From contig NC_020829.1 of assembly GCF_000349845.1 (NCBI RefSeq), positions 1,550,001-1,614,000 on the forward strand: DNA of 64,000 nucleotides, read 5' to 3'. The translations under genes were made by a program, and so were the position numbers. Of this stretch, positions 48,402 through 57,655 are shown piece after piece (position 1 is the first letter of the stretch; the number at the start of each line of letters is the position of its first letter). The notes under the pieces were generated by a model that saw nothing but the letters and a program-made list of their open reading frames with translations, did not search any database and was not told where the DNA came from. Source of the DNA: Pseudomonas sp. ATCC 13867 (GTDB taxonomy: Bacteria > Pseudomonadota > Gammaproteobacteria > Pseudomonadales > Pseudomonadaceae).

Positions 48402-48470
48402 GTAGGAGCGAGCTTGCTCGCGAACCAGCCACCGCTACGGGGTTGTTCGCGAGCAAGTTCGCTCCTGCAG
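48402..48470. repeat. REP doublet (REPIN) after pdxH
   Basis: GTAGGAGCGAGCTTGCTCGCGAACC (48402-48426) and the inverted GTTCGCGAGCAAGTTCGCTCCTGCAG (48445-48470). The right copy has a C-to-T change in its stem. Confidence 0.88.
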
Positions 48471-48539
48471 GTCTGGTCCATGTTCGTCTTTCATGCGGTG
48501 TAGGATGCCTTCATCCCTCCGCACGACGGACCTGCCTCC

Positions 48540-49679
48540 ATGAAAGTCGTCATCGCCCCGGATTCCTTCAAGGAAAGCCTTTGCGCACCCGACGTCGCCC
48601 GGGCCATCGCCCGTGGCTGGCTGCGTGCGCGCCCAACCGATGAGGTGCTGCTGCGGCCGATGGCGGACGGCGGGGAGGGCACGGTGGATGCGCTGCTGGC
48701 CGCCAAGCCGGGCGAGCGGCGCGAGTGCCGGGTCTGCGGTCCGCTCGGGCAGCCGGTGACGGCACACTGGGGATGGCTCGAGGACGGCACCGCAGTGATC
48801 GAAATGGCGGCCGCCAGTGGCTTGCACTGGGTGCCGGAGCGCAAGCGCGACGCGACCCGCACCACCAGCCGGGGTACCGGTGAGCTGCTGCACGAGGCGC
48901 TGGAGGCCGGCGCGCGCAAGATCATTCTCGGGCTGGGCGGCAGCGCCACCAACGATGCCGGGCTGGGCTTGCTGCAAGCGCTGGGCGCTCGCTTCCTGGA
49001 TGCCCAGGGTGCCAAGCTGGGGGACGGCGGCGCGGCGCTCGGTACGCTGATGGCGATCGACCTGTCCGGCCTCGATCCGCGCCTGCGGCAGGTGGAGATC
49101 GAAGTCGCCGCCGATGTGAACAATCCCCTGTGCGGAGCGCACGGCGCCTCGGCGGTGTTCGGGCCGCAGAAGGGCGCAAGCCCGGCCCAGGTGGAACAAC
49201 TGGATGCAGCGCTGCGGCATTTCGCCGAGGTTGCCGCGCGAACGCTGGGCGAGGATCACAGCCTGTTTCCCGGCGTCGGGGCGGCGGGAGGCCTGGGCTT
49301 CGCCAGCCGGGCTTTCCTCAAGGCGCGCTTCCGTCCGGGTATCGAGCTGGTCGCCGAGTTGTCGGGGCTGGAGCAGGCGCTGCAAGGCGCCGGGCTGGTG
49401 ATCACCGGCGAAGGCCGCCTGGATGGCCAGAGCCTGCACGGCAAGACGCCGGTCGGCGTGGCGCGCCTGGCGCGTCGTGCCGGGGTACCGGTGATCGCAT
49501 TGGCCGGCAGTCTGGGCGAAGGATTGGATGAACTGCGGGAGGAGGGGATCGAGGCCGCGTTCAGCCTGGTGCCGGGGCCTATCAGCCTGGCCCAGGCCTG
49601 TGCCCGGGCGGCGGGAGAGCTGGAACGGCGCGCCGAAGCCTTGGCGCGGTTCTGGACGCTGGCTCAGGCGGCGCGGTAA
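48540..49679 (+). CDS. Glycerate kinase (GarK/GlxK family)
   Basis: This 379-aa kinase phosphorylates D-glycerate. Family motifs are the N-terminal APDSFKESLCAPDVARAIA, PMADGGEGTVDALL, GLGGSATNDAGLGLLQALG and TGEGRLDGQSLHGKTPVGVA. The product (2- or 3-phosphoglycerate) depends on subfamily; GarK-type enzymes yield 2-phosphoglycerate. No tartronate or glycolate genes adjoin in the window. Its 3' end overlaps the converging small gene by 16 bp. Confidence 0.93.
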   Translation: MKVVIAPDSFKESLCAPDVARAIARGWLRARPTDEVLLRPMADGGEGTVDALLAAKPGERRECRVCGPLGQPVTAHWGWLEDGTAVIEMAAASGLHWVPERKRDATRTTSRGTGELLHEALEAGARKIILGLGGSATNDAGLGLLQALGARFLDAQGAKLGDGGAALGTLMAIDLSGLDPRLRQVEIEVAADVNNPLCGAHGASAVFGPQKGASPAQVEQLDAALRHFAEVAARTLGEDHSLFPGVGAAGGLGFASRAFLKARFRPGIELVAELSGLEQALQGAGLVITGEGRLDGQSLHGKTPVGVARLARRAGVPVIALAGSLGEGLDELREEGIEAAFSLVPGPISLAQACARAAGELERRAEALARFWTLAQAAR

Positions 49680-49900
49680 TCGTCGGCGGCCTGCTGCAAC
49701 CATTGGGGCAGGTCGCGGCGTTTGACGCGCTGGCGCTTGGCTTCTTCCAGGCGCTGCAGCAGGTAGCCGCGCTTGGCCGGATCATCGCCCGCCAGCGACA
49801 GCGCGAGGTCGCGATCCATCCAGCGGCGGATGCGCCAGTAGATCCACCAGTGGAAGTACAGGCCGGCGGCGGTGGTGACGACGATGATGAAGTAATCCAT
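49664..49900 (-). CDS. Small membrane-anchored protein, unknown
   Basis: This 78-aa protein starts with a single hydrophobic helix (YFIIVVTTAAGLYFHWWIYWRIRRW), followed by a basic/acidic helical tail (RLEEAKRQRVKRRDLPQWLQQA). It looks like a one-pass inner-membrane protein with its tail in the cytoplasm. Overlap with the glycerate kinase 3' end is antisense. Found at this place in other pseudomonads by recall; no function known. Confidence 0.68.
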   Translation of the reverse strand: MDYFIIVVTTAAGLYFHWWIYWRIRRWMDRDLALSLAGDDPAKRGYLLQRLEEAKRQRVKRRDLPQWLQQAADDYRAA

Positions 49901-50094
49901 GAGCGCTCCTCGTACGGGCGCCTACCCTAGCCGATCCATCGATCCACATAAAGCTGAGCTGGGGCAGGCATTTTCACGGTTATTGGCTCAGACTGTACGA
50001 AAGCTGAACCGTACGAGTTTGTTGCAAGGCCTGGCGTGACAGCAGGGCTGTCGTCGGAGTCTAATATTCGTCGCCCTATCCGGAGGTTTCATAC

Positions 50095-50559
50095 ATGCGT
50101 AAATCCGCCCTGTTCGCTGTGACGTTCGCTGCTCTGGCTCTCACCCTTGGCGGTTGCCAGTCCAGCCTGACTGGCGACACCTATACCCGTGAAGAGGCAC
50201 GTACCGTGCAGAACGTTCGCATGGGTACCATCCAGGCCCTGCGCCCCGTGAAGATCGAAGGCACCAAGACCCCGATTGGCTCCGTTGCCGGCGCCGCGGT
50301 CGGCGGTATCGGCGGTAGCGCCATCGGTGGCGGCAAGGGCAGCTATGTCACCGCCATCATCGGCGCCGTGGCTGGCGGCCTGCTCGGTGCGGCCACCGAG
50401 GAAGGCCTGACCCGCACCCAGGGTGTGGAAATCACCGTTCGCGAAGACGACGGCAGCACCCGCGCCTACGTCCAGCAGGTCGACGAAGGTGCCGTGTTCC
50501 GTGTCGGCGAGCGCGTGCGCATCCTGACCGTCAACGGCACCAGCCGCGTCTCCCACTAA
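50095..50559 (+). CDS. Glycine-zipper outer-membrane lipoprotein (SlyB/Pcp-like)
   Basis: This 154-aa protein has a signal peptide ending LTLGGC (Cys about 21). The mature part has the rickettsia 17-kDa antigen-type double glycine zipper (GSVAGAAVGGIGGSAIGGG...IIGAVAGGLLGAA, about residues 62-102). A small beta domain with EITVREDDGSTRAYVQQ follows. SlyB proteins are PhoP-regulated in enterics and form outer-membrane nanodomains; whether this one behaves so is unknown. Two hairpins follow the stop. Confidence 0.88.
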   Translation: MRKSALFAVTFAALALTLGGCQSSLTGDTYTREEARTVQNVRMGTIQALRPVKIEGTKTPIGSVAGAAVGGIGGSAIGGGKGSYVTAIIGAVAGGLLGAATEEGLTRTQGVEITVREDDGSTRAYVQQVDEGAVFRVGERVRILTVNGTSRVSH

Positions 50560-50567
50560 GCTCCATG

Positions 50568-50625
50568 CGGCTACCCTGAGGTAGCCGGACTTCAGCGCGC
50601 GACAGTCTTCCGGCTGTCGCGCGCT
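50568..50625 (+). terminator. Tandem hairpins after the SlyB-like gene
   Basis: Two perfect stems stand next to each other: CGGCTACC-CTGA-GGTAGCCG (50568-50587), and AGCGCGCGACAG ... CTGTCGCGCGCT with an 8-nt loop (50594-50625). Neither is followed by a T-run. The remaining 180 bp to shaA contain no clear element. Confidence 0.6.
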
Positions 50626-50804
50626 ATCGTTTCCGGGAGCCTGTTTCCTGCGCGCGCCGCAACGGGCGTGGGCAGTCTGGATTTTAGTAATAGTTCAATC
50701 CATGACACGTAATCGATAGATATGGATAATCGTTGCCTTCGCACGCCGGCCGCAGGGCGCGGGGTCGTTTGTATGGGGCCGCCCGGCGGCGATAGGAGTG
50801 GGTC

Positions 50805-53606
50805 ATGATGCTGGCGCTGATCATTGCGCTGCCTTTCTTCGGGGTGCTGCTGCCCCTCCTGAGTGAACGCTTCGGGCGTAGCGCCTGTGCGGCGGCCACC
50901 GGCCTGGTGCCGCTGACGGGGTTGATCCTGCTGTTGAGCCAGCGCGCGGTGCTGGGCGGCGAGGCCCGGGTGGTCAGCACGCCGTGGCTGCCGGAGCTGG
51001 GCCTGAACCTCAGCCTGCGCCTGGACGGCCTGGGCTTCCTCTTCGCCCTGCTGATCCTCGGGATCGGCCTGCTGGTGATCCTCTACGCCCGCTACTACCT
51101 CTCCGAGAAGGAGCCCGCCGGGCGCTTCTTCGCCTTCCTGCTGCTGTTCATGGGCGCCATGCTCGGCGTGGTGCTGAGCGAGAACCTGCTGCTGATGCTG
51201 GTGTTCTGGGAGCTGACCAGCCTGTCGTCGTTCCTGCTGATCGGCTTCTGGGGCCATCGCTCGGATGCGCGCAAGGGTGCGCGCATGTCTCTGGCGGTCA
51301 CCGGTGGCGGCGGTCTCGCGCTGCTGGCCGGTATCCTGCTGATCGGCCATGTGGTCGGCAGCTTCGAGCTTTCCAGTGTGCTCGGCGCGCGCGAGGTGCT
51401 GCAGTCCAGCCCGTTGTTCCCGCTGGCGCTGTGCCTGGTGCTGCTGGGAGTATTCACCAAGTCCGCGCAGTTCCCTTTCCATTTCTGGCTGCCCCACGCG
51501 ATGGCCGCGCCGACGCCGGTGTCCGCCTACCTGCACTCGGCGACTATGGTGAAGGCCGGTGTGTTCCTGCTGGCGCGCCTGTATCCGCTGCTCTCGGGCA
51601 ATGACCTGTGGTTCTACCTGGTCAGCCTGACCGGCCTTGCGACCCTGCTGATGGGCGCCTTCATGGCGCTGTTCCAGAATGATCTCAAGGGCCTGCTGGC
51701 CTACTCGACCATCAGTCACCTGGGCCTGATCACCCTGCTGTTCGGCCTCGATTCGCCGATGGCCAACGTCGCGGCGATCTTCCACATCATCAATCACGCC
51801 ACGTTCAAGGCCTCGCTGTTCATGGCCGCCGGGATAGTCGACCATGAGACCGGCAGCCGCGACATGCGCCGCATCAACGGCATGTGGAAGTACATGCCAC
51901 ACACTGCCGTGCTGGCGATGGTGGCCTCGGCATCGATGGCCGGCGTGCCGCTGCTCAATGGTTTCCTCAGCAAGGAGATGTTCTTCGGCGAGACCCTGGC
52001 GCAGAGCATGATGGGTAGTTTCAACTGGGTGATCCCGGCGCTGGCGACGCTGGGCGCGCTGTTCTCGGTGAGCTATTCGGTGCGCTTCATCCACGACGTG
52101 TTCTTCAACGGCGAGCCGATCAACCTGCCCAATCCGCATCCCCACGAGCCGCCGCGCTACATGAAGGTGCCGGTGGAAATCCTCGTGCTGATCTGCCTGC
52201 TGGTGGGGGTGCTGCCGTCGCTGACCGTCGGCCCGTTGCTGGCCGGCGCCGCCGCATCGAGCCTCAACGGCGCGTTGCCCGAGTACAGCCTGGCGATCTG
52301 GCATGGCTTCAACGAGCCGCTGGCGATGAGCTTCGTCGCCAGCGCCGGCGGTGTGCTGCTCTATGTGCTGCGCAAGCCGCTGTTCGACTGGTACGCGGGG
52401 TTGCCGGTGGTGGACGCCAAGCTGGTGTTCGAACAGCAGGTGCAACGCGTGGCGTGCATCGCCACACGGATTACTGGCTACCTGGAAAATGGTTCTCTGC
52501 AGCGCTACGCCATGCTGCTGGTGCTGGCCGCCGTGGTGGTGGTGTTCGCCGGCCTGGCGCCGCTGTCGGGCCTCGAAGGCTCGCGCGCGCAGACGCCCCT
52601 GGACGGCATCACCGCGCTGGGCCTGGTCCTGCTGGCGCTGGCCGGTCCTCTCACCGTGTGGTTCCATCGCCAGCGCCTGACCGCGCTGGTCATCCTCAGC
52701 ATCGCCGGCCTGCTGGTGGCGCTGGCCTTCGCCCGCTTCGCCGCGCCTGACCTGGCGCTGACCCAGCTGTCGGTGGAAGTGGTGACGATGGTCCTGCTGA
52801 TGCTCGCACTGTACTACCTGCCGGCGCGCACGCCGGTGTCATCCAGCAGCCTGCGTCGCCTGCGCGACTTCGTGGTGGCGATAGGCGCGGGCGTGATGGT
52901 GACCCTGCTGGCCTATGCCGTGCTGACCCGTCCGTACGACAGCATCGCCGGCTATTACCTGGAGAACAGCGTATCCGGCGGTGGCGGCCACAACGTGGTG
53001 AACGTGATCCTGGTCGACTTCCGTGGCTTCGATACCCTCGGCGAGATCACCGTGCTGGCGATTGCCGCCGTCGGCATCTTCGCCCTGCTCGATGGCCTGC
53101 GCCTGCTGCGCACCGAGCGTGACGACGAGGGGCGGACCTGGGCGGCGGACCGCTTCCCGCCGATCCTCGGCGTGCTGTCGCGGCTGATGCTGCCGCTGGC
53201 GTTGCTGGTTTCGGTGTTCATCTTCCTGCGCGGGCACAACCTGCCGGGCGGCGGTTTCATCGCCGGGCTGATCACCTCGGTGGCGCTGGTCCTGCAGTAC
53301 ATCGCCTGCGGCAACCGCTGGGTGAACACGCGCCTGCCGCTGGACTACAGCCGCCTCGCCGGGCTCGGCGTGCTGATCGCCGGGTTGACCGGGTTGGGCG
53401 CCTGGTTCTTCGGCTTCCCGTTCCTTACCTCTGCATTCGGCCACTTCGACATCCCGCTGGTGGGTGAGATCGAGCTGGCCACGGCGATGCTGTTCGACCT
53501 GGGTGTGTACTTCACCGTGGTCGGCGCGACGCTGCTGATCCTCTCGGGCCTGGGGTCGGTCACCGCACCGCCGGAGGCTCCGATGCTGTCCAAGGAGGCG
53601 CACTGA
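50805..53606 (+). CDS. shaA: Na+/H+ antiporter subunit A (fused MrpA-MrpB)
   Basis: This 933-aa polytopic membrane protein is the large subunit of the Sha/Mrp/Mnh cation-proton antiporter, related to complex I subunit NuoL. It has the proton-channel motifs [55 protein letters not shown] and [15 protein letters not shown]. After about residue 780 an MrpB-like domain is fused ([21 protein letters not shown]), which explains the absence of a separate B gene. RBS AGGAG (50794-50798). First gene of an operon. Confidence 0.95.
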   Translation: MMLALIIALPFFGVLLPLLSERFGRSACAAATGLVPLTGLILLLSQRAVLGGEARVVSTPWLPELGLNLSLRLDGLGFLFALLILGIGLLVILYARYYLSEKEPAGRFFAFLLLFMGAMLGVVLSENLLLMLVFWELTSLSSFLLIGFWGHRSDARKGARMSLAVTGGGGLALLAGILLIGHVVGSFELSSVLGAREVLQSSPLFPLALCLVLLGVFTKSAQFPFHFWLPHAMAAPTPVSAYLHSATMVKAGVFLLARLYPLLSGNDLWFYLVSLTGLATLLMGAFMALFQNDLKGLLAYSTISHLGLITLLFGLDSPMANVAAIFHIINHATFKASLFMAAGIVDHETGSRDMRRINGMWKYMPHTAVLAMVASASMAGVPLLNGFLSKEMFFGETLAQSMMGSFNWVIPALATLGALFSVSYSVRFIHDVFFNGEPINLPNPHPHEPPRYMKVPVEILVLICLLVGVLPSLTVGPLLAGAAASSLNGALPEYSLAIWHGFNEPLAMSFVASAGGVLLYVLRKPLFDWYAGLPVVDAKLVFEQQVQRVACIATRITGYLENGSLQRYAMLLVLAAVVVVFAGLAPLSGLEGSRAQTPLDGITALGLVLLALAGPLTVWFHRQRLTALVILSIAGLLVALAFARFAAPDLALTQLSVEVVTMVLLMLALYYLPARTPVSSSSLRRLRDFVVAIGAGVMVTLLAYAVLTRPYDSIAGYYLENSVSGGGGHNVVNVILVDFRGFDTLGEITVLAIAAVGIFALLDGLRLLRTERDDEGRTWAADRFPPILGVLSRLMLPLALLVSVFIFLRGHNLPGGGFIAGLITSVALVLQYIACGNRWVNTRLPLDYSRLAGLGVLIAGLTGLGAWFFGFPFLTSAFGHFDIPLVGEIELATAMLFDLGVYFTVVGATLLILSGLGSVTAPPEAPMLSKEAH

Positions 53607-53947
53607 TGGAAGCGCTGTTCGCCATCGCCCTCGGCCTGCTGACCGCCAGCGGCGTCTACCTGCTGCTGCGCGCGCGGACCTTCCCGGTGGTGCTGGGGCT
53701 GACCCTGCTGTCCTACGCGGTCAACCTGTTCCTCTTCGCCATGGGCCGGCTGGCCGGCGATCCGGCGGTGATCGGCAAGGTCGCCAACGCCGGCGACCCG
53801 ATCCCCCAGGCGCTGGTGCTGACCGCCATCGTCATCGGCTTCGCCATGACCGCCTTCGTCATCGTCCTGGCCCTGCGTGGGCTGGCCGAGACCGGTGGTG
53901 ATCATGTGGACGGTGGCAATGGCCAGGAAGGAGGGCAGGGCCGATGA
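53606..53947 (+). CDS. shaC: Na+/H+ antiporter subunit C (MrpC)
   Basis: This 113-aa three-helix subunit is homologous to NuoK of complex I. The motif AGDPIPQALVLTAIVIGFAMTAF is the family hallmark with the buried acidic/proline turn. Its ATG shares a base with the shaA stop (TGATG), so translation is coupled. Its own end overlaps shaD by 4 bp. Confidence 0.95.
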   Translation: MEALFAIALGLLTASGVYLLLRARTFPVVLGLTLLSYAVNLFLFAMGRLAGDPAVIGKVANAGDPIPQALVLTAIVIGFAMTAFVIVLALRGLAETGGDHVDGGNGQEGGQGR

Positions 53948-55446
53948 ACCACTGGCTGATCCTGCCCATCCTGCTGCCGCTGTTCGCCGGCTGCCTGCTG
54001 CTCGCCGGTCCGCTCGGCGAGCGGGTGCAGCGCGGCCTGTCGCTGCTCGCCACCCTGTCGCTGCTGCCGCTCTCCGCCGTGCTGCTGCAACAGGCCGACA
54101 GCGGCGCGGTGCAGTTCTACGCGTTGGGTAACTGGCAACCGCCGTTCGGCATCATCCTCGTGCTCGATCGCCTCAGCGCGCTGATGGTCGCGGCCACCGC
54201 GCTGCTCGCCTGCCTGTCGCTGATCTACGCGCTGTGTGGCGATGACCGGCGTGGCAAGCGCTTCCACGCGCTGTTCCAGTTCCAGTTGCTGGGTCTGAAT
54301 GGCGCCTTCCTCACGGGGGATCTGTTCAACCTCTTCGTGTTCTTCGAGATCCTGCTGATCGCCTCCTATGCGCTGCTGCTGCATGGCGGCGGGGCAGGGC
54401 GGGTGCGGGCGGGCGTGCACTACGTGGTGCTAAACTTGGTCGGCTCGGCGTTCTTCCTGATCGCGGTGGGCACGCTCTACGGCATCACCGGCACCCTGAA
54501 CATGGCGCACATGGCCGAGCGCGTGGCGCAACTGGGCGTCGAGCAGGCGCCGCTGGTGCGGGCGGCGGCGCTGTTGCTGCTGGTGGTGTTCGGCCTCAAG
54601 GCCGCGCTGCTGCCGCTGTACTTCTGGCTGCCCAGGGCCTATGCCGAGGCGAGTGCGCCGGTGGCGGCGCTGTTCTCGATCATGACCAAGGTGGGCATCT
54701 ATTCGATCCTGCGGGTCTACACGCTGATCTTCGGCGAGCAGGCCGGCGAGCTGGCGAACCTCGCGCAAGCCTGGCTCTGGCCGCTGGCGCTGGCGGGCAT
54801 CGTCGCCGGTGCGCTGGGCGCGCTGGCGGCGACCACGCTGCAGGGGCTGCTGTCGTACCTGGTGGTGGTGTCCGCCGGCACCCTGCTGGCGGCGCTGGCG
54901 TTGGGGACCCAGGCGGCGCTGTCGGCGGCGCTCTACTACATGCTGCACAGCATCTGGGTGGCGGGCGGGCTGTTCCTGCTCGCCGACCTGATCGCCCGCC
55001 AGCGTGGCGACAAGGCCGGCCGCCTGGTGCAAGGACCGGCGCTGCTGCAACCACACCTGCTGGGCGGCGCCTTCTTCTTCGGTGCCATCGCGGTGGCCGG
55101 GCTGCCGCCGCTGTCGGGGTTCCTCGGCAAGCTGATGCTGCTGCGTTCGGTGAGCGGCGGCAGCGAAGCCATCGCCCTGTGGAGCGTGGTGCTGGTGAGC
55201 GGCCTGGTGACCATCGTCGCGCTGAGCCGCGCTGGCAGTACGCTGTTCTGGCGCACTGGCCGCACCGTGCTGGGCAGCGCCGAGCGTGAGCCGGTGAAGC
55301 TGCTGGCGACCTTCGGGCTACTGGCCAGCGCGCCGCTGCTGGTGGTCGCCGCGCGGCCGCTGCTGGCCTACGCCCAGGCGACCGCGGCGCAACTGCTGGA
55401 TGTCGACCTGTACCGCCAGGCGATCCTGCTGGGAGGTGGCGCATGA
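53944..55446 (+). CDS. shaD: Na+/H+ antiporter subunit D (MrpD)
   Basis: This 500-aa polytopic protein is of the NuoN/MrpD type. It has the channel motifs LFVFFEILLIASYALLL (conserved Glu) and LKAALLPLYFWLPRAYAEASAPVAALFSIMTKVGIYSI (conserved Lys), followed by IAVAGLPPLSGFLGKLML. It is one of the two proton/cation-translocating subunits. It overlaps shaC and shaE by 4 bp each (ATGA). Confidence 0.96.
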   Translation: MNHWLILPILLPLFAGCLLLAGPLGERVQRGLSLLATLSLLPLSAVLLQQADSGAVQFYALGNWQPPFGIILVLDRLSALMVAATALLACLSLIYALCGDDRRGKRFHALFQFQLLGLNGAFLTGDLFNLFVFFEILLIASYALLLHGGGAGRVRAGVHYVVLNLVGSAFFLIAVGTLYGITGTLNMAHMAERVAQLGVEQAPLVRAAALLLLVVFGLKAALLPLYFWLPRAYAEASAPVAALFSIMTKVGIYSILRVYTLIFGEQAGELANLAQAWLWPLALAGIVAGALGALAATTLQGLLSYLVVVSAGTLLAALALGTQAALSAALYYMLHSIWVAGGLFLLADLIARQRGDKAGRLVQGPALLQPHLLGGAFFFGAIAVAGLPPLSGFLGKLMLLRSVSGGSEAIALWSVVLVSGLVTIVALSRAGSTLFWRTGRTVLGSAEREPVKLLATFGLLASAPLLVVAARPLLAYAQATAAQLLDVDLYRQAILLGGGA

Positions 55447-55943
55447 TCCGTCGCGTCCTCCCGCACCCGCTGCTCAGCGCCATCCTGCTGTTCGCCTGGC
55501 TGCTGCTGGTCAACGATTTCTCCCTCGGCCACTGGCTGCTCGGCGCCTTCCTCGGCCTGACGATCCCGCTGCTGTGCCGCAACCTGCTGCTGTCCGCGCC
55601 GCGCATTCGCCGGCCTGGCCTGCTGCTGCGCTTCCTCGGCCTGGTGCTGTACGACATCGTGCTCGCCAACCTGCAGGTGGCCAGGCTGGTGCTGGGGCCC
55701 AGGTCCCGGTTGCAGCCGGGCTTCGTGGAGATTCCGCTGGAGCTGACCGACGACCTGGCGATCACCATCCTCGCCAGCGTGATCACCCTGACGCCGGGAA
55801 CCGTCTCCGCCGATCTCAGCGACGACCGCCGCACGCTGCTGGTCCACGGCCTCGACGTGCCGGACCCGCAGGCCCTGGCGGCGGACATCAAGGCCCGCTA
55901 CGAGGCGCCGCTCAAGGAGGTATTCGAATGCTCGGCTACGTGA
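55443..55943 (+). CDS. shaE: Na+/H+ antiporter subunit E (MrpE)
   Basis: This 166-aa subunit has two N-terminal membrane helices and a cytoplasmic domain with the conserved ILASVITLTPGTVSADLSDD and LLVHGLDV. MrpE is unique to these antiporters, with no complex I counterpart, and is needed for activity and assembly. It overlaps shaD by 4 bp and shaF by 16 bp; the shaF ribosome site AAGGAGG lies within its 3' end. Confidence 0.94.
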   Translation: MIRRVLPHPLLSAILLFAWLLLVNDFSLGHWLLGAFLGLTIPLLCRNLLLSAPRIRRPGLLLRFLGLVLYDIVLANLQVARLVLGPRSRLQPGFVEIPLELTDDLAITILASVITLTPGTVSADLSDDRRTLLVHGLDVPDPQALAADIKARYEAPLKEVFECSAT

Positions 55944-56197
55944 TTCCCTTGTGCCTGGCGATCCTGGGGCTCGCGCTGCTGCTCACCGTGGCGCGGCTGA
56001 TTCGCGGGCCGGGTACGGCGGACCGCGTCCTGGCGCTGGACACCCTGTCGATCGAGGCCATCGCGCTGATCGTGCTGTTCGGCATCTGGAAGGGTAGCGG
56101 TCTGTACTTCGAGGCGGCGCTGCTGATAGCGGTGATGGGCTTCGTCAGCACCGTGGCCCTGTCCAAGTTCCTGCTGCGCGGAGACATCATCGAATGA
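55928..56197 (+). CDS. shaF: Na+/H+ antiporter subunit F (MrpF)
   Basis: This 89-aa three-helix subunit has the conserved LIRGPGTADRVLALDTLSIE motif, whose Asp is important for antiport in homologues. The strong RBS AAGGAGG (55914-55920) fixes the ATG at 55928. It begins inside shaE in another frame and overlaps shaG by 4 bp. Confidence 0.95.
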   Translation: MLGYVIPLCLAILGLALLLTVARLIRGPGTADRVLALDTLSIEAIALIVLFGIWKGSGLYFEAALLIAVMGFVSTVALSKFLLRGDIIE

Positions 56198-56529
56198 ACG
56201 GCGAATGGATCATCGAAGCGCTGGTCAGTGCGTTGCTGCTGGCCGGCAGCCTGTTCGCCCTGTTCGGCGCCATCGGCCTGTATCGGTTGCCGGATTTCTA
56301 TACCCGCCTGCATGCGCCGACCAAGGCGTCGACCCTGGGTGTCGGCGGGGTGATCCTGGGCTCCATGCTGTACTTCAGCACCCGTGGCGAGGGCGTCAGC
56401 CTGCATGAGCTGCTGATCACTGTGTTCCTGTTCATCACCGCGCCGATCAGTGCGCACCTGCTGGCCAAGGCGGCGATGCAGCAGCGTGCGCCGGTGGAGC
56501 GGGGGACCAAGGGCAAGCCCTGGGAGTGA
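56194..56529 (+). CDS. shaG: Na+/H+ antiporter subunit G (MrpG)
   Basis: This 111-aa three-helix subunit ends the operon. The family motif GLYRLPDFYTRLHAPTKASTLGVGGV is complete, followed by LFITAPISAHLLAKAA. The six-gene operon (A with fused B, then C-D-E-F-G) matches the group 2 Mrp form known in P. aeruginosa, where sha is linked to Na+ tolerance and virulence. A REP doublet follows. Confidence 0.95.
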   Translation: MNGEWIIEALVSALLLAGSLFALFGAIGLYRLPDFYTRLHAPTKASTLGVGGVILGSMLYFSTRGEGVSLHELLITVFLFITAPISAHLLAKAAMQQRAPVERGTKGKPWE

Positions 56530-56544
56530 TCCCGACCTGCTTTT

Positions 56545-56622
56545 GTAGGAGCGAGCTTGCTCGCGAACGGATTCACCGGCGGATAGGTCGTTGAGACGGT
56601 TCGCGAGCAAGCTCGCTCCTAC
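56545..56622. repeat. REP doublet (REPIN) after shaG
   Basis: GTAGGAGCGAGCTTGCTCGCGAAC (56545-56568) and inverted GTTCGCGAGCAAGCTCGCTCCTAC (56599-56622), both canonical. It fills much of the 193-bp gap to the EamA gene. Confidence 0.92.
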
Positions 56623-56722
56623 AGGCGTCCGCCCGGCCCATACAGTTTCCCTCCCGTTCTGTACCTGTCGGCCGCAAGCGCGCGCCTCCTATACTCCGGG
56701 GATCTTTTGACTGGAGCGTCCC

Positions 56723-57628
56723 GTGCAGCAATCCCGGCCGTTCGCCCTGGCGTGCCTGGTGTTGGCGATGGCGCTCTGGGGCAGTTCCTTCATCGCCCTG
56801 AAATTCGCCTTCCAGGAAATGCCGGCGATGTGGGTGATCTTCGCCCGCATGGCGCTGGGCAGCCTGATCTTCCTCATCGCCTGGCGCTGGCGCGGACGCA
56901 TCGACTACCGGCCGGGCGACTGGAAATGGCTGCTCGGGCTCGCCGCCTGCGAGCCCTGCCTGTACTTCATCTTCGAGTCCCTGGCGCTGCAGCACACCAG
57001 CGCCGCCCAGGCCGGCATGATCACGGCGCTGCTGCCGTTGCTGGTGGCTGTGGGGGCGTTCTTCCTGCTGCACGAGAAGATCGCTCGCAACACCTGGTTC
57101 GGTTTCGCCCTGGCGGTGCTCGGCGCGCTCTGGCTGACCTTGGCCAGCGAGTCGGACGGCCATGCGCCGCATCCGCTGCTGGGCAACTTCTACGAGCTGC
57201 TGGCGATGCTCTGCGCCACCGGCTACACCTTGTTGCTCAAGCACCTGTCGGCGCGCTACTCGCCGTTCATCCTGACCGCCATGCAGGCGTTCGTCGGCTC
57301 GCTGTTCTTCCTGCCGCTGGCGCTGGTCAGCTCCGGGCTGCCGTCCGCGCCAGGCCCCAGCGGCTGGTTCGCGCTGATCTACCTGGGCAGCGTGGTGACC
57401 GTCGGCGCCTACGGCCTGTACAACTTCGGCGTCAGCCGCCTGCCGGCGAGCCAGGCGACGGGCTTCATCAACCTGATTCCGGTGTTCACCCTGATCTTCG
57501 CCGCGCTGCTGCTGGGCGAAGTGTTCAGCGGCCAGCAGGCGCTGGCCGCCGGCCTGGTGTTCGTCGGGGTCGCCGTCAGTCAGTGGCGCAGCGCGCCGCC
57601 CACGCCACCCGCCGGTGTGCTGGACTGA
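56723..57628 (+). CDS. EamA/DMT-family exporter
   Basis: This 301-aa protein has ten hydrophobic helices in two EamA repeats. The first contains LWGSSFIALKFAFQEMPAMWVIFARM and LQHTSAAQAGMITALLPLLVA; the second SRLPASQATGFINLIPVFTLIFAALLLGE. DMT proteins commonly export amino acids or metabolites, such as cysteine pathway intermediates (YdeD-type). The start is a GTG at 56723 with GGAG at 56712-56715; no ATG is well placed. It is 27 bp upstream of a PLP enzyme, hinting at a linked substrate. Confidence 0.86.
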   Translation: MQQSRPFALACLVLAMALWGSSFIALKFAFQEMPAMWVIFARMALGSLIFLIAWRWRGRIDYRPGDWKWLLGLAACEPCLYFIFESLALQHTSAAQAGMITALLPLLVAVGAFFLLHEKIARNTWFGFALAVLGALWLTLASESDGHAPHPLLGNFYELLAMLCATGYTLLLKHLSARYSPFILTAMQAFVGSLFFLPLALVSSGLPSAPGPSGWFALIYLGSVVTVGAYGLYNFGVSRLPASQATGFINLIPVFTLIFAALLLGEVFSGQQALAAGLVFVGVAVSQWRSAPPTPPAGVLD

Positions 57629-57655
57629 CTTTCTGCCATTCGACGAGGAAACAGC

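Noticed and set aside
50592..52667. A 691-codon minus-strand frame opposite shaA
   Set aside because: Extremely Gln/His/Arg-rich, no start context, and covers conserved antiporter code on the other strand.
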